The notes under the pieces were generated by a model, which ran no database searches, was not told where the DNA came from, and saw nothing but the letters and a program-made list of their open reading frames with translations. Shown here piece by piece: positions 1 to 12,299 of a DNA stretch of 64,000 nt. Positions within the stretch are counted from its first letter, which is position 1, and each line of letters begins with the position of its first letter. This DNA comes from Gigantopelta aegis. Taxonomy: Eukaryota; Mollusca; Gastropoda; Neomphalida; Peltospiridae. A program made the translations under genes and the position numbers. The stretch spans positions 103,368,973 through 103,432,972 of the forward strand of contig NC_054702.1 in NCBI RefSeq assembly GCF_016097555.1, given 5' to 3'.

Positions 1-256
1 TTTAAGACATTCGTAATTCATACGAAACATGTCGTATACCCTCAGGATAATTCGGAATTTTTTCAAATTATTTTTAAATCACTGGCAAGATTCTGCAAGT
101 AAGGTTTTGATTGGTGGACATGAGCTACAACTGGCTGCTGTTAGATCCACATGTAACAGTGGAGCTAATTTTAATTAGATTGCAGTTGTGAAATACATCA
201 CATATCTTGAGAGTGTTCTACCAAAGATTCACCTCATCCGTATTACCAAGGGAGTT

Positions 257-622
257 CATCACACCTCCATAGAGCACTCTACCAGAGCTACATCGCACTC
301 CCAGCACCGAGTGAATTCATCACACCTCCATAGAGCACTCTACCAGAGCTACATCGCACTCCCAGCACCGAGTGAATTCATCACACCTCCATAGAGCACT
401 CTACCAGAGCTACATCGCACTCCCAGCACCGAGTGAATTCATCACACCTCCATAGAGCACTCTACCAGAGCTACATCGCACTCCCAGCACGGAGTGAATT
501 CATCACACCTCCATAGAGCACTCTACCAGAGCTACATCCCACTCCCAGCACCGAGTGAATTCATCACACCTCCATAGAGCACTCTACCAGAGCTACATCC
601 CACTCCCAGCACCGAGTGAATT
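257..622. repeat. 61-bp minisatellite, six copies
   Basis: Six consecutive copies of a 61-bp unit beginning CATCACACCTCCATAGAGCA start at 257, 318, 379, 440, 501 and 562 and differ by only one or two substitutions. The unit is not a multiple of three, so short open frames running through it change frame every copy and are not coding. It contains an EcoRI-type GAATTC in each unit. No flanking gene is visible. Confidence 0.95.
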
Positions 623-1356
623 CAGTTCAGCAAAGAGGTGTATAGAAATACATGTACATGTGCATGCACACAAAAGAGACACAAAAAACAAAAGCAACAT
701 TGGTTTGTTATTCATTTATTATTCCAAATTACACTTCACTAGACAAGTGAAATATACATGCATAAACTAACCATGTCGATTAACTGCACTTTTTTCGACA
801 TTTCAAACAGTATAAATATTCCTAACTAAAGTCAACTGATGTGAATTACTTTATAAGGTCTACAGTGACTTGACATTTCATACTGATTACAAACTCAACA
901 AAGTGCAAATCTGGCCAACAGACAGTAACACATCCTATACTACATGTAAGTACATATCTACTATTTGACAGAGTTAGGAGATACTACAGTTACCAGGGTG
1001 GATAATCAAGTGGAAAACAAGGGAGGGGTGTGGGTGACAAAAACTTAAAAGGCTGGGATAGACAGCAATCCAGAGCACAATATTTCAAATGAACCATTGT
1101 TCTGTTCGCATGTAGGTTAGCAACTTTACTTTTACATGAACTGTCAATGTGACGAACCATTTATACATTCTGAAATTAAAAGTTGTAAACTTTTGAAGAT
1201 ACTTACCCTGTAGTTTTAAAGCTATTTTTAGTTAATGTATTAGGTTATGCAAATAAACTTCCTGTAAAAAATCATGTGAACCAACCTCTGGTTACTTACA
1301 AGTTTGAATTATTATCCCCTACAATCTCATTAAAATGCAATTTTAAAATGCCCTGT
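623..1356. other. AT-rich DNA, no recognisable feature
   Basis: No coding region, RNA gene or repeat structure was recognised. If the stonin transcript has a very long 3' UTR it could reach here, but nothing in the sequence supports that. Confidence 0.4.
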
Positions 1357-1594
1357 TAGGGCTTCTGCCAGAGGGTAAAACGGGTATGGTGCCATACCCA
1401 AATATTTTGCAGATTTTATTTTTTAAAGTTAGCATTTTGACAAAATTAATGACTCTTATCATTACAATATGATTTTTCTTACCCTAAACTTAACCCATTT
1501 TCTTTTTGGGGGAGGCCCCCCATATCCCGTTGTTTGTGATTGCATTCAATTCCATAGTGCCATACACACAAATTTCTTTCTAGCAGAAACACTG
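1357..1594. mobile_element. MITE-like repeat, family A, copy 1
   Basis: About 240 bp starting TTAGGGCTTCTGCCAGAGGG and ending TCTAGCAGAAACACTGCC, which are imperfect terminal inverted repeats. The interior carries a run of G followed by AGGCCCCCCATA and then TTGCATTCAATTCCATAGTG. A second copy with the same ends and interior motifs lies at 53145-53372. It has no coding capacity, so it is a non-autonomous element; the superfamily is not determined. Confidence 0.7.
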
Positions 1595-1696
1595 CCTGTA
1601 CTAATGTAATAATGTAACATACTTGGAGATTTTAGGATTGCTTTAATTTTTATGCACATGTCCAATTAAGGTGTACTAATGTGATTACATTTATCT

Positions 1697-2045
1697 CCAG
1701 CTTATATCCAATTAAGGTTCAAGCATGCTGTACTGTGCACACACAACAGTTCTCTTGATTGTCTGTCCAACACATGTGGTTAATGGTTAGTTGATAGTTA
1801 GGTACAGGCCTCATATAGGCATATGCCTGTTGGCTGATACCAAAACTGCAAATGTGACTGTAATAAAATATTGTTTAAAACAATGGTTAGTTGTTATTTG
1901 TCAGTGAAAGAGAAGTCAGTATAAAGTGGGCTTCCACCTTCCCACTGGGCCACTAAAACTGGCTCTAGGTAGGAGCTGGTACCGGGGTACGAACCCTGTA
2001 CTTACCAGCCTCAAGTCTGACATTATACCAACATTGTTCCAATTC
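1697..2045 (-). mobile_element. tRNA-derived SINE relic, family iv
   Basis: Read on the minus strand this matches the SINE at 35345-35602 and 39185-39430: a head with GGCTGGTAAGTACAGGGTTC (B-box-like), a middle with repeated CTAACAACTAACC-like words and a tail ending ATTGGATATAA. It is interrupted at about 1800-1885 by unrelated sequence. The copy is old and diverged. Confidence 0.6.
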
Positions 2046-4577
2046 TTATATTGAATATCTGAGCATGTCCTGTCCTTCCTTCCATGCCTCAGCTCCCAAC
2101 TCCTTCACAAAATGCTGTATTTTTCCCCATACCATGTTATACCTTGCATTTATGGGTATGCTTTATAACAGTTTGATTAGAACAAATATAGTACAATAAT
2201 CGGATTTTAAAAATTTGGAACTATATAATGTACCGTATATTATTATTATTATTAACAGCCAATACTTTGACAAAAACACATTAATTATGTGCTGGCTGTT
2301 AACCTAATGCAAACTTTCATCAAATACATGAATTGGTAATTAGAAAGAATTATAAAAGAGAAAGCCAAATCTCTCCTTATCAATACACTCTACAATTGAT
2401 TCTGATTTATCATATATATTCTAATTTATAATTCACATGGCAAGGAACAAATGCTGTACATGTGAAAATAAGATCAAGTGATCAGGAATATTTAATTCTA
2501 TTCCATGGTTTTACCACAGAACACTTTATTACCTATAGACATTGACATTAAAAATGATCTATAGCAACTTTAGGGATATATGTTGCTTTTATTATTTTAA
2601 TAAAATGTGGAATCCTGCAACAATCAGAGAAATGACATCTTTAGTTTAATAAAGGGGAAGAAATGAAAAAACAAATTCTTTAACATCGGTCAGTGTCAAC
2701 ATATGAAGTACTTGGTTATTCCAAATACTTCCAACCATTTACAGGTAATACAAGGTAATAACAGTAAAATTATTTCACCAACATATAATAAGGATAAATT
2801 ATAAAGTTGACATCACCAAAAGAGTGAAAAAAACCAAGACAAAGTTCAAGTTGAAATGGAAATATTTCAAAAAGTTATCAAAGGGAGACAATTTATGCAA
2901 ACATTATCTTGACCGCAGTAAAACATAATTTATATAATTTTGTGTTGGTTAATTATCAAAGCTGGTTGCTTATAATGATGCAAAGCACTCATAACACTGA
3001 TAAATTATTTCTATTTCACAAAACTAATGTATTTCAGTATTATGGATATTTCTATTGTGAAACTAGAAAATGTTGTATTGATGTTCATCACTGACATAAC
3101 TGCAGTACTTATTGGAGGTATAATGACAACAAGCATACGCACAACTATTTAATAATGTATACATGTATGGTTACTTGATACACAGATGTGATAATTAACA
3201 AAAGGTTTTTATTGTTAAGAAAACTACTTAATGCACTATAAATATCACATCATCAAATCACACATGTCTATAGGCACAAATACTGAATAGTTTTTTTCTA
3301 TGTATAGTGGTGAAAACATTGCTCTTCGTGTGATACAAACTCAGAAAGAATATATCATCAACAGTGAATAACTATAAACAACTAACCATGAACAAGACAT
3401 ATTAAACATGTCCTCATACGAAAGACAACATCAATTACATATACAAATTTAATACTTAACTTATCACTAACCAAGATTGTCTCTTTTGTCTACCCTCGTC
3501 AAACATATTAATCAAAGAATATCTTACAATTTATGTATAACTTTAACAAAAACAAAATCTTGCGTACATACATATTTGCTTCTCCATTAAGTCACAAATA
3601 TTTACAGTTCAATGGTTTTATAATCAATACAAGCTGTAATATGTTGATGTATACATCAATATTTACAGTTCAATGTTTTTATAATCAATACAAGCTGTAA
3701 TATGTTGATATATTACATCATTGTACATTGGTGAATAAAATACAGTTCAAAATACCTTATTAGATAACTGTTTTACAACAATGGATAATAAACCATGAAA
3801 ACTACCATGAATGATGTCAAATCTGAGTCAATAATACCATCAGCTAAAATGTGTATCATACCATATATGCTTAAATAGCTTTGAAAACATTTTTTAAATT
3901 GAGTTAAGTAGCCATCTATATCAGTATTAAAACATGACTTTGAGACAGATAGACATTTAATTTGTAAATTAATTTATATATACTAGTAGATGATTTTGGA
4001 GAATAAGGTGACTTTTTGGACAAGAGGAGGCTTCACGAATAGGTTTGCATGTATTAAGGCTACACTTTACTACTTATATATTCCATGATACTGTTAATAA
4101 CGAATACAGGGTTCTGGCCACAGTGGTCAGTGCTGGTCAGGCCAAACTGGAATTAGAAAGTTCCTAGTGACGTTCCAATGGTTGATTAAAACTGAACATT
4201 GATCAGTTGAACTCAAATAATAAAAGTTCATAATCGACTGTCACACAAAATGTTAACTGTAATTGTTTGTACAATTTAGATGATGAAATTAATGAAAATA
4301 TGCTGGGGCTTGACTTTGTTTTTGTGCATACATAAAAAAAACCCAGATAATTCATAGGTAATTAAAGGTAAATAACAAAAAATTAAAGGTAAAATTAGCA
4401 AAATGTATGGTCTACCCTGTGAATCCAGCAATAAGTACATGGTCCAAATCCTTCTTAAGTTCACATAATTCTAACCAATTGTTTAAGCGAAAGTTGATCG
4501 GTTGGTGCAAACTGATTGTAAATGATCTGTGATGAAATTCAAACTGATTTCCAACACTAAAAGTTCTGACCAAAGTT
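2046..4577. other. AT-rich non-coding DNA
   Basis: No exon or RNA gene was recognised. It contains a (TTA)n run near 2240, a 10-bp inverted repeat TTAACAGCCA/TGGCTGTTAA around 2253-2305, and a two-copy 61-bp tandem duplication at 3597-3718. Short open frames here have no recognisable protein similarity. Confidence 0.4.
3597..3718. repeat. 61-bp tandem duplication, two copies
   Basis: Two head-to-tail copies of a unit starting AATATTTACAGTTCAATG begin at 3597 and 3658 and differ at a few positions. The rest of the surrounding sequence is single copy in the window. Confidence 0.85.
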
Positions 4578-4722
4578 AAAGTTTGTTTTATTTAACACCA
4601 CCACTAGAGCACATTGATTAATCAATCATAGGCTATTAGATGTCAAATATTTGGTAATTCTAACACGTAGTCATCAGAGGAAACCTGCTACATTTTTTTC
4701 TAATGCAACAAGGGATCTTTTA
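4578..4722 (-). mobile_element. SINE fragment, family ii, 3' part
   Basis: On the plus strand it begins with AAAGTTTGTTTTATTTAACA (the reversed SINE tail), continues with CACTAGAGCACATTGATTAA and ends at AGGGATCTTTTAC. The tRNA-like head is missing, as expected of a 5'-truncated insertion. Confidence 0.8.
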
Positions 4723-4971
4723 CGTTCTGACCAAAAACTGTTGCAGTTAAATATGCTGTTAACAACCATGTATAATACTATGTCAGCACAACAAAGGCAT
4801 GAATTTAACACTTTTATCTCACTAACATGTCTTCAGCATGTTGTTTCCACCCCTCTTAAATGTTTAGGTAAACCTTGTACTATATTCTATACAGAATATA
4901 CTGATTTCATCGCACTATAACATGCCTTCAGCATGTTATTTCTACCTTCATAAATTTCCAGGTACATCCCT

Positions 4972-5080
4972 GGGCCCTGTTTTACGAAGAGATCATAGTG
5001 CTAAGATCACCTTAAGTGCATATCTACCGTATGCACTTAAGGTGATCTTAGTGCAAAGATCGCTTTGTAAATCGGGGCCC
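4972..5080. mobile_element. Hairpin MITE with GGGCCC ends
   Basis: A near-perfect palindrome: two arms of about 50 bp separated by a 9-nt spacer ATCTACCGT. Outer ends are GGGCCCTG and CGGGGCCC, and the arms contain CTAAGATCACCTTAAGTGCA and its complement. Another hairpin with similar GGCCCC outer ends lies at 17649-17801. There is no coding capacity. Confidence 0.8.
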
Positions 5081-5637
5081 TGTTCTATATACTGATTTGT
5101 TGCAACAGGTAGGATAGTAACAACAATTTGTGTTAAAACACACTAACATCATAGCAGCTCAACACCTTCACAGAAAGGTGTGCAATACCAGTAACTAAAA
5201 ACCTGGTTTCATCCCAGCTGTGTCATGAAAATATCATATTCCATACCTGCCATAGTCATCAGTTACTGCTACCTGTCAAAGTAATCAAGGTTATTGCGTT
5301 CCTAACAGAGATATTCACTGCTTCATCAAGTATGGGTATCCACACCTGTTTCAGTAATCAATATGCTCAGGTGATAACCTCCATTTATCAGCCACTTGTC
5401 TTAAAAAGTCACCTTTTGATATCTCTTAGATGGTAGCTACATGTGTAATCAAACAATGTTTACAAACAGTCTTTCAATGGATATACATGTAAATTTTTAT
5501 ACAAATTAAACATACTATTTCAATACCAATAGTTAAAAGTTCTGATGTGAGGACAAAGATTTAATTATGACACCTAAGTAACAGAGGACCATATCTCCAT
5601 ACCTACTATAAATACATCTGCAGCTTGTGACTCAGTA

Positions 5638-5756
5638 TTAGTAATTAACCTCCCGCCCCGGAATCGACAACTGGCGATGTCAGAGGCTGAATCCGGGGTG
5701 GGCGTGCCTGAACCCTCGTTCTGTAAATATAGTTGCCCGTTGCCCGTTAGTAATTA
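5638..5756. other. GC-rich 99-bp segment between direct repeats
   Basis: A GC-rich 99-bp block (5648-5746) in AT-rich surroundings is bracketed by identical 10-bp direct repeats TTAGTAATTA at 5638-5647 and 5747-5756. This looks like a small insertion with a target-site duplication, but the element type is unknown. An AATAAA follows shortly after, at about 5766. Confidence 0.45.
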
Positions 5757-6582
5757 TTCTCTCCAATAAACCTGTTTTAAATTCTAAATGTCAAAAATCG
5801 AGTTGTCTTCCCGAGAAATATCAAATGTAATTACTGTATAACACACTGTCACTATGCAATAAACCTGAGATATAAAAATTAGTATGTGAATACAATAAGT
5901 AAAGTAAATACATAAAAGTCCAGAAAATAAAAGTAATTACACAAAATACACAAAGATACACAAAGTCAAACATAAATTTAATGCCGTACCATATCCAGAT
6001 GTCATTAATATGCATTGGAATAACGTATTATGCATACATCACATATACATGTATATTTTCTCCCAAAAGAAATAAAAATGAGATCATGCAAGAAAAGTAA
6101 TTACAATCAAGTATTGTCTCAATTAAAATACTGTAACATGAATAAAAGCACTAATGTACATAAATTTAACATAAAAAGACACATATTTAAAACAAAGTAT
6201 AAAATATACATCAGTCTATAGAGCCATAAAATAATCTTGTATCTGGAACTGCACCGTAAACAATACTTTGAAGTACTTTTTCAGATCTACACAAGGGCGG
6301 TTCCAGAACTGATAATATGGAGGTGGGGAGGCACTGTTTTGTACACACACTACAAACAATATGATGTGCCGAATTTAAGAATCCTGGGTTTTTTCTAATG
6401 CAAGTCTTTAAGCATTGTAAATATACAATGTATGTATACATGTGTATAAGTTAAAACAGGCTTTGTAAATTTGGCCTGTTTTGTTTTTAAGCAAGTGTAC
6501 AATACAAATGCAACAGACCCCGACCAGACATAAAATAATAAGTAGGGTGCCTCCTGCCTCCCCAATCACATCCATATCCCTC
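5757..6582. other. AT-rich DNA without recognised features
   Basis: Several short open frames exist on both strands, but they are AT-rich, lack recognisable domains and look like chance frames. Confidence 0.35.
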
Positions 6583-6771
6583 TTAGAGCTTTTGAGACCA
6601 ATGAAAAAACACCGTATACATGTATTTTTACAAACAAAAATGAATTCTTTAAAAATTATTTAACAAGAATAAGAAGAACAAATTCTTATTTTTATGCAAA
6701 TAATTTTTAAACAATTCATTTCTGTTCATGTGAAAATCAGGGTTTTTTCCCACTAGTCTCAAAAGCTCTAA
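6583..6771. mobile_element. Palindromic MITE, 189 bp
   Basis: The terminal inverted repeats TTAGAGCTTTTGAGAC (6583) and its complement (ending 6771) enclose an interior that is itself imperfectly palindromic: an AATGAATTC...AAATTATTT arm pairs with AAATAATTT...AATTCATTT. The whole sequence could fold into one long hairpin. No protein is encoded. Confidence 0.7.
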
Positions 6772-7498
6772 AAAAATTAATTAGGCAATATGTGAATGCT
6801 ATATATGTAGGCCTCTACACAATCCAACTTCAAAATATACTTTCAAAGCCATGCACAACCAGGACATATACAACCAACAGAGTTTTCTCCCTTTGCTTCA
6901 TGCCCACATGATCATTTCTGGAAGTCTTTACTTAAATATAGTGAGTACTCAATAGCCATTTGACCAAAGGTCAAATCTACACACAGATTAATATATATAT
7001 ATATAGCTACATGTATACACAAAACATTAACAAAAAATAAAAAGCAAATTTAAAAATTTAAAATAATAAAAACAAACTGAGGAGTCTCTCATAAGTAACC
7101 CTGATAAATTAACCCTGATGCATTACTTTTCAACAAGAATGTGTATTGACAAATTAAAAAAAAATTATGAAGAAAAATTATCTATAAATAACACAAACAA
7201 AGAGAAGCAGAGTTTTTCCAGGACTGACTGAGTATTCAAATAAACATAACAGAATCCACTGAGCTGAGTTCAGGCATGAATCATTTTGATCGTGACTCAA
7301 ATAGAGGAAAATTTTTATAATATTACTGGAATTTGTCCTACAGAAATGGTTCCTAGATTTATGCAACATATTTCTGTATTTTCTTTTTTGAAAAATAATA
7401 AAACATTGTTGCAGGTTAGCAAATAATTGTGGGCTGAATCCCAATGCTTATTGCTTAATGTAAAAAGTAAGATTAGTAAGATATCACATTTATTATAC

Positions 7499-7852
7499 TT
7501 TATCCTGCAACCACTGTTTCTACTCACAGAATAGGATGACGGATAATGCAAAGCAATATTCTGCTACTACCAGGATATGACTTTTGATGTCACTCATGTG
7601 ACGTCACACACATAGATACATTACAAAATCGCTCATTTGACCTCTAGGTCATCGTACAATATGGCTCAAATAACAGAAATAATAGCTTTTCACATTAATT
7701 TTTATGGTCTGCAGGATAAACATAATAACTAGTTAAGAACATAGGATATCTGCTTTATCCTGTTCAGGCCGAAAGAAATTTCACTTGGCAGAGCTTCTTA
7801 GAATTTTCCATTACCTTCACAGGATAAAACATCATTAACTAATTATTCTCTG
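7499..7852. mobile_element. MITE-like repeat, family B, copy 1
   Basis: It starts TTTATCCTGCAACCACTG. It contains an internal inverted repeat in which AATAACTAG...GCTTTATCCTGT pairs with ACAGGATAAA...AACTAATTATT. Copy 2 is at 31091-31410, and the same first 24 bases head each unit of the tandem array at 30559-31090. Non-autonomous; superfamily unknown. Confidence 0.65.
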
Positions 7853-10677
7853 TTTCAACCAATGCATGAATTAGTAATTGGTTTAATTCTGCATGTTGAA
7901 TCATTAACATTTTCATGAACAAACAGAGTCACGTTTTTAAATGTACTCTTTTTTGCTATCCCTCTTGTACCCTAAAAAAAAATCATACATTACAAAAATG
8001 CTCATTTTGTTTTTAAAAAAAGTAAAAAAAAAAAAAATTGGTTTGTTTTAAAAGTGTACACTGGCATTAATGGCCTTCTCCCAGCACACCGGTAATGTAA
8101 TGCTCATAAAAACGATGATGACAGTTAATACAGCTTGTTCTATTCATCCTATTCAAAACAGTTTATTATGAACCACACAAATAATAAATAGTAGTTAAAA
8201 CATTGATCTGTTCATGTATACATTCTTACCAATACATTCTTGTGTACATGGCTTCTGTCAGTGGATATAGTTTATAATAATACTATGCTTATTGTAGTAC
8301 AAACTTCTGTAAAAAAAAAGAAAAAAAGAAAAAAAAAAGAAAAGAAAAATACATACCAGTATATATATTTATGAAGGGATATAAAGTAGATGCATTTGAA
8401 AAAATAAAAGTACTTTTAAGCCAACCAAAAAAATATAAATAATAATTATGACAAATATTCAATAAAAAAATAATTATAATACTTAAAAATAATGTCTTGT
8501 CATAGCAGTGATGAAATACAACTGACTAGTAAATAACTATTGTATAATGATATACATACACTAGTACACATAAAATGAATATGATTTTGATATGAGGTTC
8601 TCATTCTATACACAAAGGTACATGTATTCACATAAAATACTACTACCTACAACACTACCTACACTAACTTAACAATGGTTATGAGATGGTCAGACTCTGG
8701 AATCATACGAATTTCTAAATTTCTGGTATGATATAAAACAATGAGATGGTTTAAATTATACATGTAGACGTATGGTTTTGGGGTGGTCAAAGGAGTTCAG
8801 TTTGTATTATTAAGCTTTTCTGACTACACAATGTCATACTACTGACACACACATGATATATTTATAATACTAGCTAGTTTTGATATGGTCAAACTAATTC
8901 TATACTGATGTCTAGAAGAAACTTTACAAGGCTTATTGTAATACAAACTTCTGTAAAAAAAGAAAAAAAGAAGAAAGATACATACCATTGTAAAATAAAA
9001 AAAATAAAAAATTACTGTGTAACTTGTTGTAAAAAAAAATATTTTCCATAAAATTATATAACATAACATGTATGGAAAATAACATAACATATATTATAGA
9101 AAATCAACAAACGGTACGGTGGGATGTGAAAGTATCATGAAGTTCAACATCTAAATGTCACAATGCACTTCATGATACATGCAAAGTGTTTGTAAGGTAG
9201 TTTGTAAATTTGTTTTTTAATTAGAACAATATTTATCAATTATTAAACTGTAAAGTTTCTTTTGGACGTCAATATATTTAGATATACACTATTTGGCATA
9301 CACATAAAATGGTATGACTACAAAATAAATTAATTTTAAACTCTATACATCATTTTGTTCTTCAAATGTGTAACAAACTTTAAGGCAATGCAAATAATAT
9401 ACAGATATTACTGATGTTATTATATTACATTTAGTGAGAAAATTTGTAAATAATTAATGTTTTTGAAAACAAAGAAAAAAAGATTGTGTAGCTTGTTGTA
9501 AAAAAAATATTTTCCATGAAATAACATAACATAACATGCATGAAAACTAACCATCTGGCTAAAAATTGTGTAATAAAACCGTCAATCCAAAAACAATTTC
9601 CAGTACATTTTGGCAGTATATATAAACTCACAAGTATGGCCTGTTAGGTGGTGGGAACAATACTATTATTACTAGTGATTTTTATTTCAGGACTTTTATA
9701 AAGTGCATTCAAATAATCAATCATTAGTAAATAAAAATGATATACACAAAGTACAATTATTTCTACAAGTTGACTAGAATGGTTTTGTTTAAGGCAAATA
9801 TAGCCAATTCAATTTTACAGATGATGAGTATAGAAAATATTATCTTAACCTCATGTGATCACTACTTGAATAGTTCAAGGCAGATAAATTGGGGATCTGT
9901 AATATTTGATATTCTTGAGTGAAAATTAGCTAAGTTATAATAAAAAATAAAAAACAACCAAAAACCCCCACAACAGCAATACTGAAACAAATAAATGTCC
10001 TTAAAGGCTTAGTTGCTTGGCCTGTTGGAATTTGTTACAAAATAATCAATACCCACTTACTTAATTTTATGGCTGGTGGTTAAAAAAGGTTACCGATGCA
10101 GACGTGTGCAGAGCAAAGCAATGTTTTTTGTGTGTTTTTTTTAAATACATTTTCCAGGGCAGCATGACCTGTACCTCCTTAGAAACTTTGCTCACCAAAG
10201 TCAGTAAAATCTCCTGCACACGCACCTGCAATGTCACATATACATATGTAATAATTTTTAGATCAGCTTTAAATAAAAATGAGCAAAATTACTTTTTTTA
10301 ACTGCATTATTAAAAGAGGTGTGTACTCCGAGAATTGAATAATTTTGGAATTAATACATACACAGATACAAACACTCATAAATTAGATATTACTAACGCA
10401 TATATTCACACAAAATGGTCATACCAAGCAATAATGTATATAAAACATTTCTTACACAACTGAGTTACTATAATCATTAACATTCTGAGTACCTGTACAT
10501 GAAGATTCACGTTCTACTGTGTGTGTAAAACAGCGTATGTCTACATGACTCGAGACAACCTCGAGTTCTAGAGTAAAACTACTGTTTCAGCTAAAACACC
10601 CTAGCTAATGTCTACAGTTTCCTAAACCTAAAACAGATCAGGTTTCATCACATTTCATATGGTCACTTTTAGACTTG
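7853..10677. other. AT-rich DNA with small dispersed duplications
   Basis: No exon was recognised. Two short sequences occur twice: a CTTATTGTAGTACAAACTTC plus A-rich stretch at about 8280-8350 and 8925-8985, and a CTTGTTGTAAAAAAA block with ATATTTTCCAT at about 9009-9065 and 9484-9540. An 11-bp inverted repeat TATCATGAAGT/ACTTCATGATA lies near 9132-9178. If transcribed with stonin, this would be far downstream of its likely end. Confidence 0.4.
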
Positions 10678-10881
10678 TCAGCCATCAAGTCCTGCACCTA
10701 TTGTGGCCTTCTTTATTAGTCATGTAGCACTTGTTAGTGTGGACACACCCATTATTACATCCAATGTCCATCAAGCTGTCAGTCTTCAAGTCCTGCACCT
10801 ATTGTGGCCTTCTTTATTATTCATGTAGCACTTGTTAGTGTGGACACACCCATTATTAGATCCAATGTCCATCAAGCTGTC
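10678..10881. repeat. 102-bp tandem duplication in the stonin 3' region
   Basis: Two copies of a unit of about 102 bp (GTCAGCCATCAAGTCCTGCA and GTCAGTCTTCAAGTCCTGCA starts, at about 10678 and 10780) lie 270-480 bp downstream of the stonin stop codon. They differ by only a few bases. Each copy carries TTTATT on the plus strand, an AATAAA on the gene strand. Confidence 0.85.
10712..10818 (-). promoter_or_regulatory. Candidate duplicated polyadenylation signals of the stonin gene
   Basis: On the gene (minus) strand AATAAA occurs at 10818-10813 and again at 10717-10712, one in each copy of the 102-bp duplication. These are the first canonical signals I see downstream of the stop codon at 11155. 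Proximity is the only support; AATAAA is common by chance in AT-rich DNA, so use of either is inference. Confidence 0.35.
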
Positions 10882-11154
10882 AGTCATCATGTGCCCCACC
10901 TTCAATAAATTGCCTCCAGTATTACTTCATCAATTACCAACATTGCTTCTTTTTGTATGTGCCAGTTATCATGTGCTTCACCTATCATAATCCAAGTGAT
11001 TCTTTAAAAATCAGCGTCTGTCAAATTGTATCATATGCCCCACCTATCACTGTCTCTTCTTACTACTGTAATCACTTCCATTCTTGAGACTCCGTGTCAG
11101 TCATGTTGTCAGTCATTATGTGCTCCACCATTCATTGCTTCCATCAGTACTTAA

Positions 11155-11408
11155 TTAGTCACTTCCATCATCTGACTCAGTGTCCATCATATGTTCAATC
11201 TCCACCTTGTACCTGTATTTGGCAGCGCAGTGTACCCACTTCTCAGGTGGGTTGGGACAGGTGACTGAGATGGATCTAACCTGAGCCTTCGACACTGTGC
11301 AGGCTGGCATGGTAAAGGACACATCTGCATATTTATCAAAGTTTTCTGGAACCTCGTCGTGCACGCCAAGATCAAGCCGCAACACAAACAGATGATTCTT
11401 GTAGGCAC
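11155..11408 (-). CDS. Stonin-like adaptor, last coding exon (C-terminus of mu-homology domain)
   Basis: This exon encodes the last 84 residues of the stonin-like protein. A polypyrimidine tract and CAG (ending at 11409) precede the exon. The first two bases complete a glycine codon begun by the last base of the 25620 exon, giving NQGAYKNHLFVLRLDLG across the junction. The remainder contains KYADVSFTMPAC, VRSISVTCP and PPEKWVHCAAKYRYKVEIEH. This is the final beta-strand region expected at the end of an AP-mu-type homology domain in stonins. It ends with an acidic ESDDGSD tail and a TAA at 11155-11157. Without this exon the large exon would end in an unrelated read-through tail. The pairing rests on matching phase, splice sites and domain continuity; no transcript was available. 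Confidence 0.88.
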
Positions 11409-11589
11409 CTGAAAAACAAATATAAAAAGTGAATGAATGTATATTGATGGAAAAAACAAATGCAAGTTCAGTTTTGGTAATATATGTATAACCTTTTTAT
11501 CCGAATACCAAATGTAGTAACATCTGACATATAGCTACCTAATTGTACTGTCTAAAGAATCTTTGGTTAAAACTGACTAAACCATGAAC

Positions 11590-12299
11590 ATTTGCGACGT
11601 TGCATGCTTTTTATTGACCGATTTCAGATGACTATAGAGATGGTGAGTCAGGTTGTAGGCACTCAAACAGTATCCACAAACAGTTAGGAATCAGTTGCAG
11701 GAGTTCAACTTAAGGTTACGACGTCCCTACGTTGGTTCGCAACTTACACCCAGGCGACATCAAGGTTGATTACAATGGCTGCGTGCACATGCACCAAATC
11801 GGTTTCACTTGGTCCACTAGAGACGTGTGTTGTTCACTGACGAGTCTCAGTTCTCGCTTTACAGGTCAGTTGGATGACAACGTGTCTATCGATGTCGAGG
11901 TGAGTGATATTCAGACGCGTGTGTTAAGGAAAATGACAGATTTTGGGGAGGGTCTGTTATGGTTTGAGGTGGGGTGGGGAAATTTCTCATGGCGTGAAAA
12001 CACCTCTTGTGGCCATACTGGGCAATGTTACAGCCGTAAGATATCAGTATCATATCATCAGGCCTCACGTTCTTCCAGTTATTCATGCAGGATAATGCGA
12101 GGCCACATGTTGCGAGGGTTTGTCTTAACTTCCTTAACCAAAATAATGTTCCTGTACTCAATTGGCCACCCTACAGTGCAGATTTGAATCCAATCGAGCA
12201 TCTGTGGGATGAGCTGGACAGGAGGTTCAGGAAGCTTGTCAATGTCCTAAACAACATCGCTCAGCTCACGGAGGACCTTCTTCATGAGTGGAATAACAT
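11590..12299 (+). pseudogene. Tc1/mariner transposase relic 1, main part
   Basis: Decayed DDE transposase of the Tc1 type. Different frames carry FTDESQFSLYRS (first catalytic Asp region, near 11835), WGGSVMVWGG-like sequence (near 11945), and the clean stretch QDNARPHVARVCLNFL (12085 onward) followed by WPPYSADLNPIEHLWDEL. Frame changes between these blocks show that it is non-functional. The frame is cut at codon WNNI by a 1.33-kb insertion and resumes at 13627. A cut-and-paste transposase of this family normally has about 340 residues. Confidence 0.88.

Noticed and set aside
188..770. Two open frames (188-394 and 555-770) with repeating His/Ser/Arg-rich peptides
   Set aside because: They run through a 61-bp tandem repeat whose unit is not a multiple of three; the peptide changes frame and has no start context or similarity.
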